This document shows positions 8,338 through 17,023 of a stretch of DNA of 64,000 nucleotides, piece after piece. The position numbers and the translations under genes are program-made. The notes beneath the pieces were generated by a model. It saw only the letters and a list, made by a program, of their open reading frames with translations. It ran no database searches and was not told the DNA's origin. Every line of letters starts with the position of its first letter. The stretch's first letter is position 1. This DNA is from Neolewinella marina (GTDB lineage: Bacteria > Bacteroidota > Bacteroidia > Chitinophagales > Saprospiraceae): contig NZ_PDLO01000002.1 in assembly GCF_002631205.1 (NCBI RefSeq), forward strand, positions 372,001-436,000, in the 5' to 3' direction.

Positions 8338-8757
8338 ATGGCCATGTGGACCTGCCCCAAATGCCAACGCCCCTTCCGCCGCGCCGGACAGTGGCACGTT
8401 TGCAGTGAAAAGACGATCGACGAGATCTTTGCCGGCAAGCCCGACCAGGTGGTGATGGCCTTCGACGACGTACTCGTGGCCACCGCCGAATGGGAGCCGA
8501 ACCTCATCACCCCCGCCCGCCACGCCGTCATGTTCACGAACAAGCGGGCGTGGATGGTCGACCGCCCAATGTCCAAGCTGCTCGAACTGAGCTTCTTCAC
8601 CGGCGAGCTGCTGCACTCCCCGGTGCTGCACCGGTCGGCCCCCGACCACATGGGGCAGAAAAAGTTCCGTCATTCCATCCGGCTGTCCGGCCCCGGGGAA
8701 CTGAGCCCGGAAGCGGTCGCCCTGATGCGCAAGGGCTACGACTACGGCAACCGCTGA
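8338..8757 (+). CDS. DUF5655-like protein with N-terminal zinc-binding motif
   Basis: A 139-residue protein starting with a putative zinc knuckle (WTCPKCQRPFRRAGQWHVC, residues 4-22), followed by a globular segment with AEWEPNLITPARHAVMFTNKRAW and a C-terminal KKFRHSIRLSGPGELS. This layout resembles DUF5655-type proteins of unknown function. The ATG at 8338 is used; an internal ATG two codons on is also possible. It lies 32 bp before argH on the same strand. Confidence 0.6.
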   Translation: MAMWTCPKCQRPFRRAGQWHVCSEKTIDEIFAGKPDQVVMAFDDVLVATAEWEPNLITPARHAVMFTNKRAWMVDRPMSKLLELSFFTGELLHSPVLHRSAPDHMGQKKFRHSIRLSGPGELSPEAVALMRKGYDYGNR

Positions 8758-8789
8758 GCCATTCCGTGGCTTTGCCGCATCTTAGCGCT

Positions 8790-10127
8790 ATGGCTGACAA
8801 ACTCTGGCAAAAAGACTATTCCCTGGACCAACGCATCGCCGACTTCACCGTCGGTCGCGACCGCGAACTCGACCTCGAACTGGCCCCCTTCGACATCCTC
8901 GGCTCCCTGGCCCACGTGACCATGCTGGAGGAGGTAGGACTGATCGATTCGGCGGCGGCGCGCAGGTGCCAGGCCAAACTCCGCGAGCTCTACCTGACGG
9001 CCAACAACGGGGAGTTCGTCATCGAGGACGGCGTAGAGGACGTCCACAGCCAGGTCGAGCTCCTCCTCACCCGCGAGCTCGGCGACGACGGCAAGAAGAT
9101 CCACTCTGGCCGCAGCCGCAACGACCAGGTGCTCGTGGACCTGCGGCTGTACTTCCGCTACCGGATCCAGGGTATCGTGGAGCAGACCGCCGAGCTGAGC
9201 CGTACCCTCACTGACCTCAGCGAAGAGCACCGCTACAAGCTCATCCCCGGCTACACCCACCTGCAGGTAGCCATGGTGAGCAGCTTCGGCCTCTGGTTCG
9301 GCGCCTACGGCGAAGCCCTGATCGACGACCTGCGGCTGTGGCTCGCGGCCTACGACACCGTGGACCAGAACCCCTTGGGCTCGGCGGCCGGCTACGGATC
9401 CAGCTTCCCCCTCGACCGCGACCGCACCACCGAACTCCTCGGATTCCGGGAGCCGGTCGTTAACGTCGTGGCCGCCCAGATGGGCCGCGGCAAGACCGAA
9501 CTGACGGTGGCCTTCGCCATCGCCGGTCTGGCCCAGACGCTGGGCAAGATGGCCATGGACGTCTGCCTGTACAGCAGCCAGAACTTTGGCTTCCTGCAAT
9601 TGCCGGATGACCTGACTACCGGCTCGAGCATCATGCCGCACAAGAAAAACCCCGACGTCTTTGAATTGCTCCGGGGCCGCTGCAACCTGCTGCAGTCGCT
9701 GCCGGCTCAGATCAGCCAGCTGACGACCAACCTGCCCAGCGGGTATCACCGGGATTTCCAGCTGCTCAAGGAGGCCATCTTCCCCGCCCTGGACCAGCTG
9801 GAGGACGGGCTGGCCATTGCGCTTTACGCCCTGCCCCGCACCCGGGTGCACGCCCAGGAGCTGCCCACAGATCCGCGCTACACCTACCTGTACAGCGTGG
9901 AGGCGGTCAACAACCTCGTCCTCGAAGGCGTGCCCTTCCGGGATGCCTACCAGCGGGTAGGCAAGGATATTGAGGCGGGCACTTTCGTTCCCCCTACCGA
10001 CCTGAAGCACACCCACCTCGGCAGCCTGGGTAACCCGGGCAACGAGCGCATTGCCGCGAAGCGGGAGGCGGTCATGGCCTCTTTCGACTTCGAGCGCGGG
10101 CGGCGGGCCGCGGAGGCGTTGCTGTAG
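8790..10127 (+). CDS. argH: Argininosuccinate lyase
   Basis: A 445-residue cytoplasmic enzyme that splits argininosuccinate into arginine and fumarate, the last step of arginine synthesis. Family signature GSSIMPHKKNPDVFELLR is intact and HSGRSRNDQVLVDLRLY and TTNLPSGYHRDFQLLKE are clear substrate-binding blocks. Length is close to the family norm (about 450-470). The start is ATG at 8790 (MADKLWQKDYSLDQRI); the frame is open further upstream but that part overlaps the DUF5655-like gene. No other arg gene is in the window. Confidence 0.97.
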   Translation: MADKLWQKDYSLDQRIADFTVGRDRELDLELAPFDILGSLAHVTMLEEVGLIDSAAARRCQAKLRELYLTANNGEFVIEDGVEDVHSQVELLLTRELGDDGKKIHSGRSRNDQVLVDLRLYFRYRIQGIVEQTAELSRTLTDLSEEHRYKLIPGYTHLQVAMVSSFGLWFGAYGEALIDDLRLWLAAYDTVDQNPLGSAAGYGSSFPLDRDRTTELLGFREPVVNVVAAQMGRGKTELTVAFAIAGLAQTLGKMAMDVCLYSSQNFGFLQLPDDLTTGSSIMPHKKNPDVFELLRGRCNLLQSLPAQISQLTTNLPSGYHRDFQLLKEAIFPALDQLEDGLAIALYALPRTRVHAQELPTDPRYTYLYSVEAVNNLVLEGVPFRDAYQRVGKDIEAGTFVPPTDLKHTHLGSLGNPGNERIAAKREAVMASFDFERGRRAAEALL

Positions 10128-10215
10128 GCTGGTCCGCGGTTTTGTGGTTGGACGACTTAAGTGGTCCGACGGTTAGTCGTCGGACGACAAGTGGTCCGAC
10201 GAGTGGTCAATGGAC
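10128..10215. repeat. Palindromic intergenic repeat (copy D)
   Basis: Begins at the argH stop with the head GGCTGGTCCGCGGTT and continues through GTGGTTGGACGACTTAAG, GTGGTCCGAC, GGTTAGTC and GTCGGACGAC blocks, the same units as copy A but with arms scrambled. Local inverted repeat GTCCGAC...GTCGGAC at about 10164-10185. No T-run. Confidence 0.75.
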
Positions 10216-10814
10216 GAGCTGGCTGGCATAACAATTATTGTCTCGATAACCATTCGTATCATAAACCGGACCGTTCAGCACATATACACCTGTTGGCGTC
10301 GTGGCAACATATTATTAAATTACTTTTGCAACGCAAGCAATTCCGGAGAGCGGATTGGTATATTTTGTAATGTTTGGTCTTTTTATTGTTATCAAGCCAG
10401 ACATTAACGTTTAGGTTTTACAATATATCCATTATAGAATATGCCTTCATGTTTTACATTCATTTTTGAATGTAAAGGATACTCTCCGATATTATTCACT
10501 AGCAGCAACGGACTCTAAGATGAAGGAGTACCCAAGTTACTGATTAAGCTTACTTTATATTCAAAAAATTCCTTTTGGAATTACTTCATGCCGGCGGTAC
10601 CGGCTCACTGTTTGCTTTTATAATTATTTGCAGACACAATTATTTCATATTACTGCCTGACCAAGGCTGATAGCGCACGCTAATTTCATTATATCGGTAT
10701 TCCCCGTCCGGATCTTCCGTGTTTATCATCGGCGATCAGTCGCGGAAGGGATCATTGCGTGCCTATTTGACTCCTAGTCAGGTATTTCATTCATGGTTTT
10801 ATTAAACTCAAGAA
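10216..10814. other. AT-rich 600-bp gene-free leader before TSP3 protein
   Basis: No coding potential seen; only short unsupported open frames. Base composition is strikingly AT-rich against the GC-rich neighbours. It contains TACTTTTG at 10321-10328 (TAnnTTTG box), a 9-bp inverted repeat TTTACATTC/GAATGTAAA at 10453-10476 (6-nt loop), and AATTCC/GGAATT around a TTTT loop near 10566-10581. It probably contains the promoter and a long 5' region of the secreted TSP3-repeat protein, or is the edge of an acquired segment. Confidence 0.5.
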
Positions 10815-13800
10815 ATGAGGTCACTCTACTATTTACGTCCGTTCATCGGGCTTCTTTTCATGTTCGCGGCAGCCTCCTCGGTGAATGCCCAATCAACCGA
10901 GATTCTGGGATCCGACTGGCGGATGCACCGGGGCAAAGGGCACATCACCCTGGCGGAGCGCTTGCCGTACCACGGACACAGCTCCGCCTACCAGTACGCC
11001 AGCATTCCCGCTACCAATGACGGAGGATGGACCAGTGCACCGGTCAATGGTTCCGGCGAGGTTTCCTTTTCCGAGTATTCCTCCGTGCCCTGTCTGACCT
11101 CCGTCGACTTCACCTACTTCGAGGCCTTTGTGAATTTCCCGGCGAGCGGAACTGCAATCAGCGAGTGCCGCGTAACCTTTAGTGCGGTTGATGACGGTGC
11201 GCGCGCTTACATCTTCAATAGCGCCCACCCCAACGGAGCTTACGTAGAAGGTGGTGACATTGTACTCGGTGGAAATCCGGTGACGGCCAATCTTTCCCCT
11301 TTCATTGTCCAGGGTGAGATCAATCGTCTGGTGGTTGTCCAGTATGACGACTGCGCCACGGGTAATAATGTACATGGCATCAAAGCAACCGTCAATGGGG
11401 TCGCTGTACGCATTGTGGATGACATCGACGGCGACGGCATTACCGATGCCCAGGATAACTGCAATACTACCCCCAATCCAGACCAGGCCGACCAGGACGG
11501 AGACGGCATAGGTGACGCTTGCGATAACTGTGTTTCCAACTCCAATTCCGACCAGGGCGACGCCGACGGAGATGGGATCGGTGATTCCTGTGACCCCGAC
11601 AACGACAACGATGGCGTGGTTAATGCAGTCGACAACTGCCCCCTGATGTATAACCCTGACCAGGCCGACGAAGACGGCGATGGAACCGGTGATGCTTGTG
11701 AAATCGTGCTTTCCTCCATCAATTACTGCCAGCCCTCTACGGCTACTGCGTGCCGACACATGGGCCTCGAGCGGGTCATTATCAACGACCTCGACAACAT
11801 TTCCGGATGCAATGGAGGCTACGGCGACTTCAGCCACCTGGCGTTGTCTCTTCACGCTGGCCAGTCCTACAGTGTGCAACTCGGCGGCAGAAGCTACCCC
11901 CAGTGGGGATTCGTTTTCGTAGACTGGAACTGGGACGGCGACTTTGAGGATGCCAACGAAACCGTCGCCTCGGGAATCTTCATCCCTTCCACCGGCGCTT
12001 TGGGTACCGGGTCATTCTCTGTCCCCTCCACCGCCAAGGGTGAATACCGCATGCGGATCGTCAGCGAGTACCAGTACCGTAGTAACCCAACCGCATGCAG
12101 CACCTTTTATGGGGAAATCGAAGATTACACCATCACTGTAACCGCTGGCTGTGAGGACAAGGATAATGACGGCTTCGCGGATGCAAGCTGTGGTGGTGAT
12201 GACTGCGACGACAATGACCCTACTGTTTTCCCCGGAGCCGAGGAGATCTGTGACGGCATCGACAACGACTGCGACGGACAGGTTGATGAAGGATTTGTCG
12301 ATACCGACCACGATGGCACCCCCGACGAGTGCGACGCCGACGATGATAACGATGGCGTAGCCGATGTCAGCGACGCTTTCCCCCTTGACCCCACCGAGTG
12401 GATCGACACCGATGGAGACGGCAGCGGCAACAACGCCGACACCGACGACGACAACGATGGCCAGTCCGACAACGATGAGCTTGCCTGTGGTTCCGATCCC
12501 CTGGACCTGGCCAGCACCTCTGCCGACAACGATACAGACAACCAGCCCGACTGCGTAGACGCTGACGATGACAATGACGGTTACCTCGACACCAATGACG
12601 CTTTCCCCTTCGACGCTACCGAGTGGACCGACACGGATGGCGACGGTATTGGCAACAACGCCGATACGGACGACGACAACGACGGACAATCCGACGAGGA
12701 TGAACTTGCTTGTGGTTCCGATCCCCTGGACATCAACAGCGCCTCGGCCGATAACGACGCGGACAACCAGCCCGACTGCGTGGACGCTGACGATGACAAC
12801 GACGGCTACCTCGACACCAATGACGCTTTCCCCTTCGACCCCACCGAGTGGATCGACACCGATGGCGACGGAACCGGTAACAACGCCGATACCGACGACG
12901 ACAACGACGGCGTAACCGACACCCAAGATGCCTTCCCCCTCGACGCCACTGAATGGATCGACACCGACGGTGACGGAACCGGCAACAACGCCGATACCGA
13001 TGACGACAACGACGGCGTAACCGATACCGAAGATGCCTTCCCCCTCGACTCCACCGAATGGATCGATACCGACGGTGACGGAACTGGCAACAACGCCGAT
13101 AGCGACGACGACAACGACGGCCAAACCGACAACGATGAGCTCACCTGTGGTTCTAATCCCCTGGACCTGAACAGCACCGCGGCCGACAACGATGGAGACA
13201 GCCTACCTGACTGCGTTGACACCGACGACGATAATGACGGCGTAACCGACGAACTCGACAACTGTCAAATGACCCCCAACAGCGAGCAGGCCGACACCGA
13301 CTGCGATACCGTAGGTGACGTATGTGACGTGTGCCCCGGCGTGGATGATCGCGTGGACAACAACGGCGACGGCATCCCCGACTGCAGCCAGGTGCTCGAC
13401 TACGATGCCTACAGCGACGACTGGAAGTGCGGGAAAGGAAAACAGGAAAAAATCATGATTCTGCACATCCCCCCCGGCAATCCGGAAAACGCCCACAACA
13501 TTTGCATCAGCTTTAACGCCCTCGACGCCCACCTGGCCCACGGTGACCTGATCGGTGTGCAAAGCAGCTGTGCTCCGGCAACCGTTTCGGCCCCTGCAAA
13601 GAAAGGCGGACGCAATTCGCTGACCTCTGCTGAGGTACCAACGGTTACTGCTTACCCCAACCCTGCCGGTGAGACCCTGACCGTCGACCTGAGTGGGTGG
13701 CCCCAGACGACCAGCATCCGGATCCTTGACCCCCTCGGTCGTGCGGTAATCAATCGCGAGGTATCTGGCGGCACGCCGTCCGTAACCCTGGCCCTGGGCG

Positions 13801-13886
13801 CTCGCTCCCTGTCCAGTGGGGTGTACACCCTGACCGTCACCGACGGAACGGAACGCATCAGCCGCCGCATTTCGGTGCAGCGCTAA
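10815..13886 (+). CDS. Secreted TSP type-3 repeat protein with T9SS C-terminal domain
   Basis: A 1023-residue modular secreted protein. Order: signal peptide (cleavage near Ala25, SVNAQS), N-terminal beta-rich domain (about 26-200), a first block of TSP3 calcium-binding repeats (DIDGDGITDAQDNC, DGDGIGDACD; about 200-300), a GEVED-like domain (about 330-440; FVDWNWDGDFED, GEIEDYTITV), a MopE-like metal-binding motif (DDCDDNDPTVFPGAEE, DGIDNDCDGQVDEGF), a second long Asp-rich TSP3 block (about 500-880), a HIPPGNPENAHN...AHLAHGD motif, and a type IX secretion sorting domain at 944-1023 (YPNPAGETLTVDL...GVYTLTV). It is likely a cell-surface or released Ca-dependent protein. A terminator follows. 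Confidence 0.88.
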   Translation: MRSLYYLRPFIGLLFMFAAASSVNAQSTEILGSDWRMHRGKGHITLAERLPYHGHSSAYQYASIPATNDGGWTSAPVNGSGEVSFSEYSSVPCLTSVDFTYFEAFVNFPASGTAISECRVTFSAVDDGARAYIFNSAHPNGAYVEGGDIVLGGNPVTANLSPFIVQGEINRLVVVQYDDCATGNNVHGIKATVNGVAVRIVDDIDGDGITDAQDNCNTTPNPDQADQDGDGIGDACDNCVSNSNSDQGDADGDGIGDSCDPDNDNDGVVNAVDNCPLMYNPDQADEDGDGTGDACEIVLSSINYCQPSTATACRHMGLERVIINDLDNISGCNGGYGDFSHLALSLHAGQSYSVQLGGRSYPQWGFVFVDWNWDGDFEDANETVASGIFIPSTGALGTGSFSVPSTAKGEYRMRIVSEYQYRSNPTACSTFYGEIEDYTITVTAGCEDKDNDGFADASCGGDDCDDNDPTVFPGAEEICDGIDNDCDGQVDEGFVDTDHDGTPDECDADDDNDGVADVSDAFPLDPTEWIDTDGDGSGNNADTDDDNDGQSDNDELACGSDPLDLASTSADNDTDNQPDCVDADDDNDGYLDTNDAFPFDATEWTDTDGDGIGNNADTDDDNDGQSDEDELACGSDPLDINSASADNDADNQPDCVDADDDNDGYLDTNDAFPFDPTEWIDTDGDGTGNNADTDDDNDGVTDTQDAFPLDATEWIDTDGDGTGNNADTDDDNDGVTDTEDAFPLDSTEWIDTDGDGTGNNADSDDDNDGQTDNDELTCGSNPLDLNSTAADNDGDSLPDCVDTDDDNDGVTDELDNCQMTPNSEQADTDCDTVGDVCDVCPGVDDRVDNNGDGIPDCSQVLDYDAYSDDWKCGKGKQEKIMILHIPPGNPENAHNICISFNALDAHLAHGDLIGVQSSCAPATVSAPAKKGGRNSLTSAEVPTVTAYPNPAGETLTVDLSGWPQTTSIRILDPLGRAVINREVSGGTPSVTLALGARSLSSGVYTLTVTDGTERISRRISVQR
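12372..13256 (+). repeat. Modular 35- and 75-codon tandem repeats in TSP3 gene
   Basis: Residues 520-814 consist of five units each opening with DAFP[LF]D.TEW.DTDGDG.GNNAD. The order is long-long-short-short-long (75, 75, 35, 35, 75 codons); the long form adds a DELACGSDPLD...NDGYLDTN segment. Unit DNA is very similar, indicating recent duplication and possible length variation between strains. Confidence 0.8.
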
Positions 13887-13927
13887 TTGATTCCGCGGGA
13901 AACCGCTAACCTGGTTCCCTCCCCCTA

Positions 13928-13959
13928 GCAGGCCGCCCCCGGGCGGCCTGCTTTTTTTT
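13928..13959 (+). terminator. Intrinsic terminator of TSP3 gene
   Basis: An 11-bp GC-rich stem (GCAGGCCGCCC, 13928-13938, pairing with 13941-13951) with a minimal loop, followed by eight T residues (13952-13959). It lies 41 bp after the stop codon. Confidence 0.92.
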
Positions 13960-14061
13960 GTCGCGGAAGCATGGAATGGTTGCAGGGCTAAACCCTATTG
14001 GTCGGATAACGTATAAACCCGATCCCTGGCCCCCCGGACGAGGTGAACATCCATCCCCGAT

Positions 14062-15066
14062 ATGCCGTCCAATCTGCGGAACTACCCAAGCATGGACAGT
14101 CTATTCTTCTTCGGCGGCATCGGTATCGTAGCGATCGCCCTTACGGACTTCATCTACACCACCCTTTCCTGCAACGGTTCGGGTTACCTGTCGACGGGGC
14201 TCAACCGCCTGCTGGGTAAACTGCTCGTACCCCACTCCGATGGAATGCGCAATTGGACAGGAGTGATCCACTTGGTAGCCTCCTTGCTTATGTGGATTAT
14301 CCTCTTGCTCGCCGGCGGGTTCCTGGTGTATCTATCGGATGATGAAATGGTCGTGCGCGCTGCCACGAAAGTGCCGGCCACCGCCTCCGAGCGGGCCTAC
14401 TATACCGCCTTTGTATTTTCTACCCTGGGCATTGGGGACTATGCGCCGGGTAATTCGATGGGCCGCCACGTCACTGCAGTCTACTCCCTGCTGGGATTTG
14501 GGGTACTGACCACGGCCATTACTTACATTCTCTCGGTTACAGGAGCAGTAACCCAGAAAAAGAACCTGGCCACCTTCATATCGGGGATGGGGCAAACGCC
14601 CTCCGAGCTCTTGGCCTATTTCACTACGGATCCGGACGGCACCCTGTTTTCCGGGCGCATTGACGATCTGGTGAACCAGCTGAACAGCCACCTGAACGAT
14701 CACCTCAGCTACCCGATCGTCCATTACTTTCATTCCAACCGGGGGGCGTGGTCGGCCGTGATTCAATTGGCAGCCCTGTATGAATGCCTGGTCGCCCTGC
14801 GCATTCGCTACCGCGCAAACCCGGAAGTACTCGCGCACGCCGACCGACTGGAACGCAGTTTTGCGTACTTCCTAGAGGTGGCCCACATCCCCGACAAGCT
14901 GCGCATGGAGGACGATGGGCAGCATGTCCAACTACGCCAGCAATGGATGAAGGAAGTAATGGAAACGCCTGGGTACAGCCCACCAACCAACGAGAACAGC
15001 CGGGCCCTGGGCGCCGTACTACGGCAGGGAGGCTATGGGTGGGCGGACGTTTATTCGAAGGATTAG
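14062..15066 (+). CDS. Ion channel family protein (K+-channel-like pore)
   Basis: A 334-residue inner-membrane protein. Membrane segments are visible at about 12-35, 72-98 and 135-158; between the last two lies a pore loop AYYTAFVFSTLGIGDYAPGN (about 114-133). The filter reads TLGIGD where classical potassium channels have T.GYGD, so the pore is channel-like but the ion selectivity is not certain. The C-terminal 170 residues are cytosolic and contain no recognised nucleotide-binding domain. An internal ATG (MDSLFFFGG, 14092) is an alternative start. The gene stands alone between a terminator and the convergent MsbA-like gene. Confidence 0.72.
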   Translation: MPSNLRNYPSMDSLFFFGGIGIVAIALTDFIYTTLSCNGSGYLSTGLNRLLGKLLVPHSDGMRNWTGVIHLVASLLMWIILLLAGGFLVYLSDDEMVVRAATKVPATASERAYYTAFVFSTLGIGDYAPGNSMGRHVTAVYSLLGFGVLTTAITYILSVTGAVTQKKNLATFISGMGQTPSELLAYFTTDPDGTLFSGRIDDLVNQLNSHLNDHLSYPIVHYFHSNRGAWSAVIQLAALYECLVALRIRYRANPEVLAHADRLERSFAYFLEVAHIPDKLRMEDDGQHVQLRQQWMKEVMETPGYSPPTNENSRALGAVLRQGGYGWADVYSKD

Positions 15067-15074
15067 CCCTTAAC

Positions 15075-15096
15075 ACTAAACCGCGGACCAGCCGTG
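15075..15096. repeat. Partial palindromic repeat (copy E)
   Basis: CACTAAACCGCGGACCAGCC here is the reverse complement of the head of the repeat family (GGCTGGTCCGCGGTTTAGTG) seen at 10128 and 3068. It occupies the short gap between the convergent stops at 15066 and 15104. Confidence 0.6.
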
Positions 15097-15103
15097 GAAA
15101 ACC

Positions 15104-16954
15104 TCAGACCTCCTGCAGCTCCACCAGCTTGCGGTAGGCCCCGCCCCGCTCCAGCAGCTCGCCGTGGGTGCCCCGCTCGATGATGCGGCCGCGGTCCAGG
15201 ACGATGATCTGGTCGGCGTTCTGAATGGTCGACAGGCGGTGGGCGATGACCAGGGCCGTACGGTTGGCCATGAGCCGCTGGAGGGCCTCCTGCACGAGGC
15301 GTTCGGATTCGCTGTCAAGGGCCGAGGTGGCCTCGTCGAGGATGAGGATATCGGGGTTACGAAGTACGGCACGGGCGATGGTAAGCCGCTGTCGCTGCCC
15401 ACCACTCAACTTGGTGCCGCGGTCGCCGATGTTGGACTGGTAGCCGCCCGGAATGCGGACGATGAAGTCGTGGGCGTTCGCCACCCGGGCGGCCTCCTCC
15501 ACCTGCTCGGGGGTCACGTCCTTCATGCCGAAGACGATGTTGTTGTAAATCGTGTCGTTAAACAGGATGGCCTCCTGGCTGACGATGCCGAAGCGCGACC
15601 GCAAGTCCGTCAACTCGTAGTCGCGCAGGTCACGACCATCCAGGGTGATGTACCCCCCGGTGGGGTCATAGAAACGCGGCAACAGGTCGGCGATCGTACT
15701 CTTGCCCCCGCCGCTGGCGCCGGCCAGGGCCACCACCTTGCCGGTGGGGATCGCCAGGTCGATGCCGTGGAGTACGTCCGGCCCCTCGGAGGTGTACCGG
15801 AAGCTGACGTCGTGGAAACGGATGCCTCCCGCGGCTGCCGGCTGTTTGGCTCCCGCCTCTGCTCCGATAGCGATCGGGGCGCCGCCCGCGGGAGTTTCGA
15901 GCATGGGGTTCTGGACGTCGAGCACGGCCTCTACCCGCTCCAGGGCCCCGAGACCCTTCTGGACGTTGTACCACGCCTTGGAGAAATTCTTGGCCGGGTC
16001 GATGACCATGTAGAAAGCGAAGATGAAGGCGATGAAGGTACCCGCCTCCATGGTTCCGGCAAACACCTCCCGGGAGCCGTAGAGCAAAAGCAGCGCTACG
16101 GTAGCGATGCCCAGGAATTCGGTGAGCGGACTGGAAAGGTCGCGCCGCCACAGCAGCCGCACCAACCGGTGGCGGTAGCGGTCGTTCAGTTCGGCGAAGC
16201 GCCGCGACTGGTAGTTCTCGGCGCCAAAGCTCTTGATGATGCGCAGCCCCCCGAGGCTTTCCTCCGTGCGGCTCACGATCTCGCCCAGCGTTTCCTGCAC
16301 TTCGCCGCTGCTGCGCTTGAGCCGCTTGCCAATACCGCCAATCACCACCCCGGTGAAGACCATCAGCCCGAATACGAAGAGCGTCAGCGACGGGCTCACG
16401 ATGATCATGAAGGTGAGCGACCCGATGATGATGAAGGGCTCGCGGAAGATGGCCTCCAGCACGTTCAGGATGCTGCTTTCCACCTCCTGTACGTCGCCGG
16501 TGATGCGGCTCAGCAGGTTGCCCTTCCGCTCCTCGGTGAAGTAGCCCAGCGGCAGGTGCAGTAGGTGGGTGTACAGCTCATTGCGCAGGTCACGGATGAT
16601 GCCGTTGCGCACCGGTGACATGAAGAAGAGGGCCAGGTAGCGGAAGAGGTTCTTGAGGAGGAACGACAGCAGGATCAGGGCACAGACGTACAGCAAGGCC
16701 TGCTCCCTCCCCTCGCGGGCGATCCACTGGGTGACGAGGTAGCCGCCGTACTGCTCCAGGTCCGCCAGGGAGTCGATAGAGGCCGGAGCGACCATCACCG
16801 GCTCCGTCTGCTCAAAGAGCAGGTTGAAAAAGGGCTGAAAGATGGGGATGGATACGACGGTGAATACCGCCGTCAGGATATTACAGGCGATGGCCAGCGC
16901 CACGAGGCCGCGGTAGTTGCCCATGTAGCCGAGGAGCCGGCGGAAAGATTGCAT
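15104..16954 (-). CDS. ABC transporter ATP-binding/permease protein, MsbA-like
   Basis: A 616-residue half-transporter: an N-terminal six-helix exporter domain (about 1-340) followed by an ATPase domain. The ATPase has Walker A GASGGGKST, signature LSGGQRQRLTIARA, Walker B ILILDEATSALD and H-loop IAHRLST. As a homodimer it would flip a lipid-linked substrate, lipid A-core being the classic MsbA cargo; glycosyltransferase genes follow on the other strand and lpxK occurs at 53 kb. Substrate remains inferred. ATG at 16954 (MQSFRRLLGYMG) is chosen because a promoter box ends 4 nt before it; an in-frame start 28 codons upstream would overlap that promoter. Confidence 0.88.
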   Translation of the reverse strand: MQSFRRLLGYMGNYRGLVALAIACNILTAVFTVVSIPIFQPFFNLLFEQTEPVMVAPASIDSLADLEQYGGYLVTQWIAREGREQALLYVCALILLSFLLKNLFRYLALFFMSPVRNGIIRDLRNELYTHLLHLPLGYFTEERKGNLLSRITGDVQEVESSILNVLEAIFREPFIIIGSLTFMIIVSPSLTLFVFGLMVFTGVVIGGIGKRLKRSSGEVQETLGEIVSRTEESLGGLRIIKSFGAENYQSRRFAELNDRYRHRLVRLLWRRDLSSPLTEFLGIATVALLLLYGSREVFAGTMEAGTFIAFIFAFYMVIDPAKNFSKAWYNVQKGLGALERVEAVLDVQNPMLETPAGGAPIAIGAEAGAKQPAAAGGIRFHDVSFRYTSEGPDVLHGIDLAIPTGKVVALAGASGGGKSTIADLLPRFYDPTGGYITLDGRDLRDYELTDLRSRFGIVSQEAILFNDTIYNNIVFGMKDVTPEQVEEAARVANAHDFIVRIPGGYQSNIGDRGTKLSGGQRQRLTIARAVLRNPDILILDEATSALDSESERLVQEALQRLMANRTALVIAHRLSTIQNADQIIVLDRGRIIERGTHGELLERGGAYRKLVELQEV

Positions 16955-16958
16955 CGGG

Positions 16959-16966
16959 CAAAGGTA
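16959..16966 (-). promoter_or_regulatory. -7 box TACCTTTG, 4 nt before MsbA-like start (leaderless)
   Basis: On the minus strand TACCTTTG, CCCG, ATG. In Bacteroidota transcription normally starts a few nt after this box, so the mRNA should begin at or next to the A of the start codon. Confidence 0.6.
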
Positions 16967-17011
16967 AGGCGAGGCGGCGGTTGGGCCCGGCGCGGTGTAG
17001 CCCGCTTGCCT

Positions 17012-17019
17012 TACTTTCG
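17012..17019 (+). promoter_or_regulatory. -7 box TACTTTCG, 4 nt before DUF2461 start (leaderless)
   Basis: TACTTTCG, CCCC, ATG. One mismatch to TAnnTTTG. It is divergent from the MsbA-like promoter; the whole intergenic region is only 69 bp. Confidence 0.55.
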
Positions 17020-17023
17020 CCCC

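Noticed and set aside
10161-10407. Small open frames in the AT-rich region before the TSP3 gene
   Set aside because: No ribosome-binding context, no family resemblance, and codon use unlike neighbours.
12012-13124. 370-codon Val/Gly-rich frame antisense to the TSP3 repeats
   Set aside because: Created by the Asp-rich (GAC/GAT) repeat codons read backwards as GTC/ATC; no independent support.
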